A stretch of 64,000 nt of DNA from NCBI GenBank assembly GCA_029747585.1, contig JAPEVF010000010.1, positions 146,856 through 210,855 on the forward strand. Direction: 5' to 3'. Below the pieces are notes generated by a model. It was not told where the DNA came from. It ran no database searches and saw only the letters and a list, made by a program, of their open reading frames with translations. Made by a program: the position numbers and the translations under genes. Positions 26,845 to 36,864 of the stretch are shown one piece after another. This DNA is from Pleurotus djamor (Eukaryota; Basidiomycota; Agaricomycetes; Agaricales; Pleurotaceae). How positions within the stretch are numbered: the stretch's first letter is position 1; each line of letters begins with the position of its first letter.

Positions 26845-27113
26845 TACACCACAAACTGGTACGGAAACATCCTATAAAAGGGTGTGCATCGTCCATTATT
26901 CGACGATGAAGGCCCGTTTCCGGGTCTTCGCCTACTACTTGGTAAGCGGAATAGTACTCATGAAATGAGTACTGCATCGAATTATCGATGCTTGTGATGA
27001 CTTCATTTACTGCAGTGGATTTGGATCAAGATACCTGTACGAAAAGATTGTCGTTAGTTCACTCAAAGGGCGGTCCAGACGTAATGCAATACCTAGACAT
27101 GCAGAAGAAATGT

Positions 27114-28581
27114 TCACATCGCCAGAGCGTCAACAGCCATCTTCATCGCGCCCTCCTTCGTATGATTCCCTACAAACACCACCATCAGCATACCACTCCA
27201 TACCAGCGTTCCAATCAAGAAGAAAAAGGAAAAAAAGATCGCGTACCTCCAATGAACCCACTCGCATGCACGAAGATCCCTCCTTCGATACCCATAACCT
27301 TCGACAACTCCGCATCCCTCAACCCCCTCCACGCAGCTGGCAACGCCTTCCTACTCTCGAAACTCTCGGGCGTAACGGGTACAGCTTGAATGCGCCACGC
27401 GTTGGCGGATTCGTCTGGGTAGATGACGTAGATGGCTTTGACGCCATCAGGAGTCTCTTGTTTCTCTTCCAGTTCGAAGAGGTGTTCCTACAAGACAGCG
27501 TTGTCAGCCTTCCTTCCTCTCGTTGCGCAAGCCGAGACCCAAAGGAAGAAGCGGCGTACCTTCCAAGGAAGGAATCGATCAAACACGATGATCTTCCCAC
27601 TGGGCTCAACGCTCCTGCTCTTTGCGATAGATTCAATGAGTAGTTCCCGAGCGGGGAGCCAAGCATTAGCGTAGTACTTCAAGCGCCCAGAGAACTCTTC
27701 CCCAGTCAACTTGGACGCTTTTTCGAATAGAACCTACATACGACAGAATATGCGTAAGGTGTTCAGATTGTCATGACGTTGGGAAGGAAGGGCGCGTACA
27801 TCTTGTTTGGAATCAGAGAATTCTTCATTCCACGCGGGGTTGATCGCGGCTACACGACTCGAGAGGTCTGTGCGGTTTCTGTACAGCGGTTTGAGGTCGG
27901 CTGGGTACTGCGAGATACCGTTGTCGATGGCATCGATGGCCTCGATGAATTCCTGTTTGTTTCAACTGAGCCAACGAAATTCCCAGTCCCATCAAGAAGA
28001 CACCTATGAACCAACCTTGTACAATTTCAACCACAGCACTTCAATCTTCGCATCATCACTCGGAATGCTGGTCATATTCGCGATGACCTCCTTGCCAAAG
28101 TGTCTGTAACCATGACCATAAGAATAGGTTCGATGGACACATGATGGGTAGATGCTTACTTGTACACGAGCCCGGCAGAGGAGAGCTTCGTGTTGAACCC
28201 ATATCCGAAGACTTCTGTGAACCCCCGTTGGTGGTGATCAAACAATAACTTGCTCTCATCGTAGACAGCGCCAACGTCCACGACGATGTCACAGGTTCCA
28301 AGAACAGCTGGGTCTCGGCTACGCTTCACCGCTGAAGGACACCAGATCACTCAGTCTCTGGGCTGAGTGCAGAGTGGAGAAGGGGTTCGACTTGCCAGAT
28401 TCATGATACGCATGGGTTTGACGAAGCAAAAACACAGCAAGAGCCTCGTCGCAGTGGAAGGTCCCACTGTGGGTACCGATAATCTGCTCACTGTCATTGG
28501 CTGGTTGTTCACAAGTGCTCGACACAGAGATCGACTGACCTTGGCAGCGTTGTGTCTTTTGTTGGCGGTTTCGTCTGTCAT
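27114..28581 (-). CDS. MYG1: MYG1-family DHH exonuclease
   Basis: Eight exons (27114-27169, 27247-27487, 27560-27733, 27800-27952, 28016-28103, 28160-28331, 28396-28483, 28540-28581) encode 337 residues. Landmarks: IGTHSGTFHCDEALAVFLLR (metal-binding His and Asp), SRDPAVL, DIVVDVGAVYD, LLFDHHQRGF (the DHH motif), TKLSSAGLVYKHFG, then the C-terminal FDRFLPWKEHLFELE and IFVHASGFIGGN. MYG1 is a 3'-5' RNA exonuclease that in other eukaryotes works in nucleus and mitochondria. The intron 28332-28395 uses a GC donor (G|GCAAGT) instead of GT; no GT alternative keeps the frame. Methionine at 28581 gives a short leader with no clear mitochondrial signal. Confidence 0.93.
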
Positions 28582-28949
28582 GTTGGTTGAGTTGGTGTTG
28601 GTGGTGTAGGTGTGAATCCGATGGTATCGATGGACGCTTGTAGAGCGAACGTGAGCGTGAACTAAATTCCAATTGGGACGACAACGAAACGCAGAGAATG
28701 TAGTTGCACGTGGTACAAAAGATGCTGGGACCCAAGTCATGCGCTCCAGCAGTCTGAAGTAGGGTACAGTTCGTGGCAAAATGGGGCGACAGGTTCGTGG
28801 TGGGTGATTAAGGAAGGTAAGGTACGTAGGGAATGCGAGCGAAAAAAAAGTCCTATACAAGAAAATACTTGTTGCGTGGTGTATGTACGTATACGTATGC
28901 AAAGTCCCTGAGCAGAATGAAAGTGTCTATGCGCATAATTTTTAATAGC
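28582..28949. other. gene-free stretch: MYG1 promoter and 3' region of next gene
   Basis: 368 bases between the MYG1 start codon and the stop codon of the small surface-protein gene on the same strand. No motif recognised. Confidence 0.5.
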
Positions 28950-29516
28950 TTAGAGGATCATGACAAGACCACCCGCTACGAAACCTCCCAGGCCCAAGAG
29001 AGCAGCGTTGCGTGAGAGGGTTGATGCTGCTGCGATGTAGCTGTCGTCTGGGCCGTAGATGCCACCGCCCTGCCTTGCACCCGGTATGGGAGCACTGTGT
29101 GTTTGACCTGCGTCTACGCTTGCGGTGGGCAGATTGCGAGGGGTGGTTGATGTTGTCCTTGCCGGGGAATTGTTGCCGCCGCCGCTGCCGCTAGCTGACT
29201 GGGACCCGCTTGCACTAGCACGATCGCCTGTGGGCTGGGCGGAGGATGCGGATGTCTGCTGGGTTATGGTGACGACTTGTGTGCGGGTGACGGATGATTC
29301 TGCTCTGTCTGGACCGAGGGTGACCTCGACGATGATGGAGGTGGACAGTTGGACGTTGTTTCCATTGCCATTGCCGTTGCCATTTCCTCCTGCTCGAGTT
29401 GTTTCCTAGAGGGGCCGTTTGAGTGCCAAGCTAGAAGCATGTACAAGGGCCTCGCTTACCTGGGCCAAGGCAAGGACGGGAAGGAGAAACTGCAATGCAA
29501 AGGGAAGGAGACGCAT
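28950..29516 (-). CDS. small secreted Ser/Thr-rich protein with GPI-like tail
   Basis: Two exons, 29460-29516 and 28950-29405, separated by a 54-nt intron exactly after the signal peptide; 170 residues. The N-terminus MRLLPFALQFLLPVLALAQ is a clear signal peptide. The mature part is Gly/Asn repeats, then a segment with beta-strand character (VQLSTSIIVEVTLG, TRTQVVTITQQ), a long Ser/Thr/Gly-rich linker, and a hydrophobic C-terminus (ALLGLGGFVAGGLVMIL) preceded by small residues, as in GPI-anchored proteins. It is probably a cell-surface or wall protein. No enzyme motif is present and I do not recognise a family. Confidence 0.8.
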
Positions 29517-29559
29517 GACGGAGAGGGAGAGAGAGAAAGATTGCAAGTCATGTGATGCA
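29517..29559. promoter_or_regulatory. 43-base divergent intergenic region
   Basis: Only 43 bases separate the start codons of the GPI-like gene (minus) and the next gene (plus). Their promoters and 5' leaders must therefore overlap the opposite coding sequence or start very near the ATG. Confidence 0.7.
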
Positions 29560-30927
29560 ATGTCTCCTCTTGAAGCCCTTGACACCTTCGTCAGCCACAT
29601 CGCGACCGGCGCAAGCATCCCCAGCGAGCTCTTCTCTCTCCCATCGAGGCAGCGGCATCACTTCCTGCGCATCGACCCAGACAACGTCCACGACTACCTC
29701 GCCTGGCCCACGGAGACCTCGGCCGCGGCCGTCGATCGGCTCATTGAATATGCGGCGTCCCAGCCATTCGCGCATTCCGTCGACGTCGCGTACAGTGGTC
29801 CGTATGCACACTGCCACCTCCGCACAACATCCACACCGGCCATCCGCCTCGTCTTTCTCTGGGACCCCTCCGCTACCCGGTGGCACTTTCACACCGTAGA
29901 TCAGATGCCGTTTCCCCAGGGCACCTCTTCCACCTCTACCATGTCCCCACACTTTCAGTTTCTCCACGAAGAACCCCTCGTTGATCCCCGCAACGACGCC
30001 GCAGACGCTGACGACGCTGCGTACTGGGATGCGTACGGCCAGAGCCACGACGATGCTGATCAGGATCCTAATTCCATCCATATCGCCGCCGATCCTAAAC
30101 TAGATGACCGCTCTGCCAGCGAGGATGCCTATTGGGCGCGATATGCTGCCGTACAGGGTGAGCAATCTTCTATCTCTCTCTCCACCTCTTGTACACACTT
30201 AGTAACTGACTTGCACTCGCCACCAGGCTCTGCAGACTCCACCCAGCCTTCGCCGCTCCCGGGCAAGCGCAACAAATCAAACCACCTCCCAACAGACCCT
30301 ACCAACCCACACCTCCAACCACACTCCCGCAACGAATCATTCCCCTCCCTAACCCACCTCCACCCACTCTCCAAGCAAACCCAAGACTACCCCTCCCCCC
30401 ACGTCCTCACAGAACGCCTCATCGCAATCTCCGCACGCCCAGCCATCTCCCCCCTCGATGATCTAGAAGAGTCCCCCACATCCACATCCATCGACACCCT
30501 CCAAAACCCCGATATCCTGCTAGACACCGTCACCGACACCATGGACTCTGACTCCGATTCCACCTCCCCCTCCCCTCCACCAGGTCTCGTCAAACTCGGT
30601 GTCAAATCCGCCGGGTCGCCTGAGCGACGTCTCCCCGTGGATCTAAGCGTGGTCACCGCTTCTTCTACATCCCCGCCATTTCAGAATCTGGGAAGTAGCC
30701 CGGACGTCGTGCCGAAAGAGATGCAGTTTGCACCGGAAGGATCATCCCACCCAGGACCAGGTGACGAGGGAAAGGAAGCTCTCAAGGAGAGTATCCGTGG
30801 GGTCTACCGGCTATGGAAAGCCAGTAGACTCCCGCACCCACCTAATAGTGGCAATAGTGGCTCGCTCAAGGCGTCAGAGAAGGATGTCTTCATGGATCTT
30901 GTCCGTCAAGCAATTCAAGAATGTTAG
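29560..30927 (+). CDS. conserved hypothetical protein, disordered middle, helical tail
   Basis: Two exons, 29560-30157 and 30227-30927, give 432 residues. The ATG at 29560 is chosen because the upstream part of the open frame overlaps the neighbouring divergent gene. The first about 170 residues look folded (MSPLEALDTFVSHIATG, then SVDVAYSGPYAHCHLR and IRLVFLWDPSATRWHFHTV), followed by acidic repeats with YWDAYGQSHDD and AYWARYAAVQG, a Pro/Ser/His-rich disordered region, and a helical tail ESIRGVYRLWKASR...DVFMDLVRQAI. I do not recognise the family and give no function. The 69-nt intron is stop-free and a multiple of three, so an unspliced isoform would add 23 residues. Confidence 0.72.
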   Translation: MSPLEALDTFVSHIATGASIPSELFSLPSRQRHHFLRIDPDNVHDYLAWPTETSAAAVDRLIEYAASQPFAHSVDVAYSGPYAHCHLRTTSTPAIRLVFLWDPSATRWHFHTVDQMPFPQGTSSTSTMSPHFQFLHEEPLVDPRNDAADADDAAYWDAYGQSHDDADQDPNSIHIAADPKLDDRSASEDAYWARYAAVQGEQSSISLSTSCTHLVTDLHSPPGSADSTQPSPLPGKRNKSNHLPTDPTNPHLQPHSRNESFPSLTHLHPLSKQTQDYPSPHVLTERLIAISARPAISPLDDLEESPTSTSIDTLQNPDILLDTVTDTMDSDSDSTSPSPPPGLVKLGVKSAGSPERRLPVDLSVVTASSTSPPFQNLGSSPDVVPKEMQFAPEGSSHPGPGDEGKEALKESIRGVYRLWKASRLPHPPNSGNSGSLKASEKDVFMDLVRQAIQEC

Positions 30928-31186
30928 AAATCCCAATATCAAAAGGATGATTTTTTTTGGATTCATTAGTACGTACGTACTCCCAACAAATGTAGCTTTA
31001 GGATACTTGCAAAATGTTCAACAACGACATAACCATGTATACCACCAATAAATAAAAACGAACGATGGGTATCTCAACAACCTTGAAAGCAAAACCGAAA
31101 GTAGCGAACAGCAAAACAGCGAACAACGAACGGTGAGTTGCGAACGATGAATAGCGGAATAGCAAATGCTGGATAACAATCTGAAT

Positions 31187-32382
31187 TTACTCCGCCACAC
31201 TCGCCGCGGTGTAAACGAACGCTCCCAAGCGAAGGATAGCAACATTGACTTGATTGATAACTTGCGGATCATCAGGTGAAATCGTCGCCACAGGTGCCTC
31301 GCTCGACGACGAAACACTCGCAGAAACCGACTCGCTTGCCGACGAAACAACCTCCGTCGTCGACTCAACAACCGAACTCGTCGGTCTCTCCTCCTCTGAC
31401 GTCGTCGTCGTAGTGTGCTTCGTCGTATGCGTCGAAGTCGTTGTGGGAGTTGGTGAAGGCGAAGGAGGTGGGGGTGGGGGTGAAGGCGAAGGCGAAGGAG
31501 ACGGCTTCGACTCGGATTTGGGTGGAGGTTCTGGTTTGGGTTCGGGTTTTGGGTCGGGAGGGGGTGCACCGCTACCGAAACTCCATGAACCTTGGATCTC
31601 CCCGTCGTCGATGCTGGTAAGTCGAGAGAAGACAGACGGTGATAGGTCTAGGGCACCCTGAGGGCATCCTACGCACTGCAAAATGCAAAATGGTCGCATG
31701 TCAGCTTGAGCTCGGACTCTAGAGACATAGACGACGGATGATGAAGTACTCACTCTATCGACGACAATCGCTGAGGTGGATTTACCCTTGTAGTTGATCG
31801 TAACCGACTTGAAACAGTGCGAACCACCATCCCAATCCTACACACACATACGGTTGAGTGGATTGAACATGGTTTGGCGCATAGACGAGAGAGAGAGAGA
31901 ACGATGCGTACCGGTGTATTCATCGCAACAACCTACATCCTCGGAACCATGAGAATCACAATAATAACACCAACATCATGAAAAAGACTACTATACTCAC
32001 CGCATCGCCGTCCCCATGAACCTTCCCACAAGCACCTCTACAAAACCAAAAAAAAAACCAACCGCTCAACCATCCATCTGCATACGCTAAAGCCTAAGAA
32101 ATGCACTCACAGCCCAGGATTATACCACGTAAACCTCGCATTATCCGCACGAACCTGCAGACTCCCATCTTCACCATCGCGTCGCCAGTCAACCTGGTAA
32201 CGCTCCGCCAAGCCCCCATCATCCTCTTGGCGACGGCTCCAATTTCGTTCCGCGGACTTGTGCAAGCCTACGCGGCGGGCGTGGAGGTCATGGTTATGGC
32301 TATGTCCACTCCCTTGAACGAGGGTGGGGACGAGGAGCAGCACGGCAGTAAGGGATAGTGACCGCACAGCAGCGTACAACAT
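31187..32382 (-). CDS. secreted double-psi beta-barrel (expansin/RlpA-like) protein
   Basis: Five exons (31187-31675, 31754-31837, 31912-31932, 32001-32037, 32111-32382) encode 300 residues; two exons are 37 and 21 nt. A signal peptide (SLTAVLLLVPTLVQGSG) precedes an Arg/Asp-rich pro-region, then the barrel: ARFTWYNPGLGACGKVHG, AVVAMNTPDWDGGSHCFKSVTINYKGKS, IVVDRCVGCPQGALDLSPSVFSRL. The paired cysteines and the final Asp (ALDLS) match RlpA/expansin-like fungal proteins, which loosen or bind wall polymers. After the barrel come Pro/Glu/Lys repeats and a Thr/Ser-rich stalk. The C-terminus is only weakly hydrophobic, so wall attachment is uncertain. Not a full expansin: the second cellulose-binding domain is absent. 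Confidence 0.87.
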
Positions 32383-32999
32383 TTTTGGAAAAGACAGTGG
32401 TCAAGATTTTTCGAACGAATTCGAATGTAGTAGTCAAAAGAGTGGACTGGAACTGCAAGACTTGCAGTTGAACGTTTGAACGTTGGGGTTGGGAGATGTA
32501 GGGAGGGGGGAAGAAGAAGGGAAAAATGAAGCGAAGGAATGAGGATGAGAATTCTTCAAGGCAACCGCGCGAACTAACTTAGGAACCGCATCACTCCTGC
32601 TGTAAGCGTGATCACCGCCAGCGCGATGCTTGCCACTAAGTACCGCAATTCAATATCCAAGCTCGCGATGGAGGTATTACAGGCTCGCATCGGCCCTAGA
32701 TACCAAGATATGTAAGATACGCATTATATATACACGAAGAGATGCTTCAACTTCCTGCAAAACAAAAAAACTACCAAGAAAGAAAACAAGAGTCAGAGTC
32801 AGAACGAGCACAACGGAACAAGATGAAGTGTGAGAACGGTCACTGTGGGTGTAGATCAACAAAGAAGAAAGATGGATATATATACAACAAGCATGGCGTA
32901 ACAAACTGCACAAAGCATGAGAAATCAGATCAGCAAAGGCACGAAAAAATCAAAACAAGATAGCGAAGAGTTCATAACTCAGGGTTATGAATGTTGGGG
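32383..32999. other. gene-free stretch: DPBB promoter and SRA gene 3' region
   Basis: 617 bases between the DPBB start codon and the stop codon of the SRA gene. A and G rich, with a poly-A run near 32762-32770. The short open frames here have no motif. It should hold the promoter of the secreted-protein gene. Confidence 0.5.
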
Positions 33000-34443
33000 T
33001 CACTCGTCTGCAACGGGTGCATCTTCGGCGTCGGAATCTTCTTTGATGGGTGCATCGGCATCGGCATCGTCGCTTGACGAGTCAGTTGCTCTGACGGGTA
33101 GCGCAGGTTGGCCAGGCATCCGCTTCACATAAAAGGTCAGCGTGAGTGGCGAGCAACGAAATCTGATTCCACTTACTTTGAAAGTGTACTTGCATACGAG
33201 GAACCCACCAGGATTTAGGCCTTTCTCCATCCATGCCTTATCGACAATGTATAGCCCGTCATAGCGGTAGCTAGGAGGAAGTTCAGTTCAGGATTAAAGA
33301 AACAAGTAGACAAAGTAGCTCAGTACTTACCCTTCGCTGGGAGCGTACTTCGACTGAAGTTTATATCCTCGTATCACTCTGACAGGTTTGCGAGTTTCGG
33401 ATGATTTCTAGTAGGAGGTTAGGTCTGAGAAATGAGGCTCTCAAGGACAAAGGACTCGAACCTTGAGTGCCTTATTAAACTGAGGTTTTGTCGATCAGCG
33501 ACACGAATCGACGGTAAGAATACGGGACGTACGCTGTTCTCAAACGATTGATCACAACTTTGAGGGGCTGTTCGTAGCTTCAAGAACAGCGTAAGACTAG
33601 ATGTAGTACGTACGGCATTGCACTCACATTTTTGGGCTTAGCCTTCGTCCCCTTGAGATCGCGTCCGCCTGCTCCAATTCAGCGACCGTCATAGTGGTGG
33701 GATATATTGGAAAGTACCTGAGCCAGTATATGTGCTGTTTACATGAGCAGGAGGATTGCTACGAAGAACGAAGAAGCACTCACAATGCATATCCCAAATC
33801 AACGTCATCATCATATCCCCCACTCAGGGCAACACTGTAGGCCCCGTCAGGTCCACCGGAAATACCAGCAACCCAAGGCCTGAAGTGTAATTTAGGACGC
33901 TGTGAAGGACCAAGTCTAAAATGGCGTACGCATGGATAGCATCACAACTACACTCTTCACGCGTCTCCCACCATGTCCCAACTGCGACGCCAGGAATCGA
34001 TCCAAATTTCTTCCTAAAACCCAAAGAATGAGTGCTTCATAACTTGATGATGAGCCTGTACATTGAGATACGTACGGGTCATGGATGCGTTTTCCAGTTG
34101 ATCTCTTCGCTGGTCCGGCATCGTCTACAGATTTGAGGCCACTTTGGACGGCCGCAGACACGACGGGAGCTCGTACGATCTCTGCCTTGTAGTCAATAGT
34201 CTTCCCAGCATTTCTGCCGCTGCGACGAACGCCTCCCTCTGGTATTTCAGTGACTTTTGCACGTTTCTCCTGCGTGGGTTTAACTTCGGAGGAATCGTCG
34301 TCGGCCTTCCTCTTCTTAGGACGCGGTTTTCGTCGATCTTCGACAGGCTCGAACTGAGGTCTGTCGAGTTCTAGAGCCTCCAGCAAGAGTTTGTTGCGAG
34401 CAATGTTAGCATTGCGTTGCTTTTCATAGTCAGAGATAGCCAT
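33000..34443 (-). CDS. SRA-YDG domain protein (methyl-cytosine reader)
   Basis: Ten exons (33000-33122, 33177-33270, 33331-33407, 33462-33479, 33533-33577, 33628-33668, 33718-33734, 33784-33879, 33930-34013, 34076-34443) encode 320 residues; exons of 17 and 18 nt are included because they complete motifs in phase. After a basic nuclear-type N-terminus (KPRPKKRK, GGVRRSGRNAGK) the SRA domain reads FGSIPGVAVGTWWETREECS, HAPWVAGISGG, GAYSVALSGGYDDDVD, FTYTGSGGRDL, VRVIRGYKLQSKYAP and YRYDGLYIVD (the YDG motif), then CKYTFKRMPGQP. SRA domains flip out 5-methylcytosine or its oxidised form in DNA. No RING, PHD or SET domain is attached, unlike UHRF1 or plant SUVH. The tail is acidic. Confidence 0.92.
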
Positions 34444-34684
34444 AGCAGAGTCGAGCCTTTGGGAGAAATCAGTGGTGAGATGGAGAATCGAAGCCTGAGG
34501 AAGCTGGGACCACTAGCGCTTCCACTCATGTGACCGCGTTCTACAACCCCCTTTCACTTAACTTTCACTACTTTTGTTGCATTTCTTTCTATCTCTTGCC
34601 TTAAACGCCTCTTTACCATTATATAGAGTGTGTATGTATACACAAGACGAGTCATAGTGAGCAAAGATATATTGTAAAATAGAA

Positions 34685-36694
34685 TCAGCCCCTGCGATAA
34701 CTATACGGGTCGTACACATCGTCATTTCCTGGAAAATAGCCATGGGGCTGGATATTGTGCAGGCCCAGTGTGTCAAGAGCGTCACGCTCATCGTGTGCCT
34801 TAGGAGCTCTTGGGGCATGCATAAGATCTACACGTATCCGTGAGTGATCGCGGACGGTCGCTCAAAGAGTAGTTACTCACCTCCACGGAACTTACATCCG
34901 CCTGGCTTGTTCAAAAAGCTGCATTTGGGTCCGAAAGGACAGGAGTGTCCCCAGGTACAGTCCTTATCGGTACATTGCTTCCCAGCTGGTAAGAATAAGT
35001 ATCGTGTCCGTAGGTCCAAGCGTTGAGAAACCAACATACGTTGATTCTCGTATGAGCATGGGGTCTTTCTGGAGGCTTGACGCATTGTATCCAGCATAGA
35101 CGGAGTGACTTCCACATCATGAGAGAACTGGCAAGTTTTCTTCGTACAACCCCTGGGGTGGAGGAAATACACGTTGCAGGCAGGTTTTTTTGAAGATTTC
35201 GAAGCTATGAAGACGTTAGGCTGTCCCAATATGATAGTGGAAGGAGGACCGACGCTATGTAGGTGCAGTTGCATTAGCCATACGAGGAGAAAGAAAGTAG
35301 TTACATATATTCTTACCTTTCTGGATGGTTTAGTTGGACTCATTGGTAGCTGCTACGTAGATGAAAGTTGGGTTCGGCTGTCACGTCATGAATTTAAAAG
35401 GTACTTACGCGGTCATTGTATATGGGAGGAGACTGTGCGTCCGAGATACTCAACGCATCGTTAGAAGACAAAGATGGTGTGTATTGAGGGACTTGTACGT
35501 CCAGAGGTAGTGGTTTGGCCGCAGGTTTGAAGGGCGAGTACAAGCTTAGTTTCCTGGTCATGAATAGAGATGCTATTGATAGTTCTTTGAGGTTCAGATG
35601 TTTGATTTCTTGTGCTAAGTCGGCGTATCCGCGAATTAGGACGACCTTTCGGAGTAGGCCCTCGGTCTCAAGAGAAGTTAGTGTTGCAGTGTAACCATTG
35701 TCGTGTCCGCCTGTAACAAAAAGTTAGACGTGACACAAAGAAGGTTGGGGAGTGCGGTTTGGCTCGGACCTCCGAAAAAGACGAACTCCGTTTGAGGGAA
35801 ATGGGCAAAGAGTCGAATGTGTTCTGCAGCGCGATGAGAGGGTGATAGTCATAGCCAAGGTCGGAGGATCCCCATACCCTTAATTTTGGTATCTGCCGCC
35901 TCTTTTCCGAAGCCAGCGTCGACGATAGAAAAGAGGTGAGCAGATTGGTTGAATCCATAGCAAAATCCTTCGAATTGTTCTCCAGTGCAAACACGGTTCC
36001 TTATCAACGTTTCTTTGAGTCCTTTGGCATTCCAGAATATGGTGAGCAGTAGTTCTGCCCTATTGGCTATTCCCGGATTTTCTTCTGTAATGTAAGTAAA
36101 GAGGCTTTCTCGTAAAAGCATGGCTGCCTGGATGCAACTTGTGGTCAACCACCGCTCGCAACGTCGCAAGGAGAACAGTGTACGCACCTGGCGTCCGCCA
36201 GTTTGGCCCATTTCAAATAAATCTTGCGTGAATAGATGTCCATCGCCGTCGATGAGAGCCACGACAAGTGGCTTGTCACTCTATAAGAAGGGTATGAAGA
36301 TGGTTCGGACAGACGCGTCAGGAGTGAGCGAATACACTCACCGTCCATTTTCCGATTTCGTGTTCCAGTCGTACCGCTTTCTTAGTGATGGAGTCCTTCT
36401 CTTCGCTAACGACGCGGTGTGCCAATTTCCAAACAGATATTTCTCTTTCAAGATCTTTCACTTTACTCCGCAGCGTATCAGCTTCAGTGACGGCGACCTC
36501 AAACAAAGCTGAAACCCATCAGTCTATTTATATACCGATTGGTATGTGCGACACGGACCAGTTTGTTGTTCTTGCAGTCTGATCCTGTGGCATCGAAAGG
36601 GTATGACGACTGAAACAGCGGAAGCAAATGCAGTTTCAACGCACCAGTCAGTCTGCGGTGAAGGACCAGCCTCGTCACTGGGTTTCACATCCAT
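34685..36694 (-). CDS. CCCH zinc-finger protein with NYN-like N-terminal domain
   Basis: Probable exons: 34685-34827, 34881-34985, 35040-35220, 35317-35352, 35409-35710, 35770-35823, 35878-36127, 36188-36280, 36342-36508, 36555-36609 and a tiny first exon 36689-36694 (about 463 residues). The start and the intron 35221-35316 are the weakest parts. Layout: coiled coil (FEVAVTEADTLRSKVKDLEREISVWK); an NYN/PIN-like fold (VVALIDGDGHLF, IFWNAKGLKETL, IVDAGFGKEAADTKIKE, FFGGGHDNGYTATL) that keeps acidic residues typical of nuclease-like domains; then CCCH fingers (CNVYFLHPRGCTKKTCQFSH and CTDKDCTWGHSCPFGPKC). This matches a widespread fungal CCCH family of unknown detailed role, likely RNA-binding. 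Confidence 0.8.
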
Positions 36695-36864
36695 GACTCT
36701 GGGTTGTCGCACAAGTTGGTGTTGAAAACGGTCACAAGCGGTACGACAATGGTTGCATAACAAAAACAAGAAGCAGTAGCAGTTATATATGACGAAGAGA
36801 GTACGTATAATCCAGATCCAGAACAAAAAACAAGGCAAAACATCCGAGCTCAAGCTCAAGCGCA

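Larger units (their letters stand above)
25989..27113. other. longest gene-free stretch (1.1 kb) with short tandem repeats
   Basis: Lies between the MARVEL start codon and the MYG1 stop codon, both on the minus strand, so it should hold the MARVEL promoter. Open frames such as 26104-26349 have no motif or splice partner. Several short direct repeats occur (listed separately). Nothing supports a protein or RNA gene, but at 1.1 kb it is about twice any other gap here. Confidence 0.5.

Noticed and set aside
29548..30081. Minus-strand open frame inside the hypothetical gene
   Set aside because: Antisense shadow, no motif; the plus strand gives a consistent two-exon model.
31254..31661. Plus-strand Gly/Val-rich open frame
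   Set aside because: Antisense of the Pro/Ser/Thr stalk of the DPBB protein.
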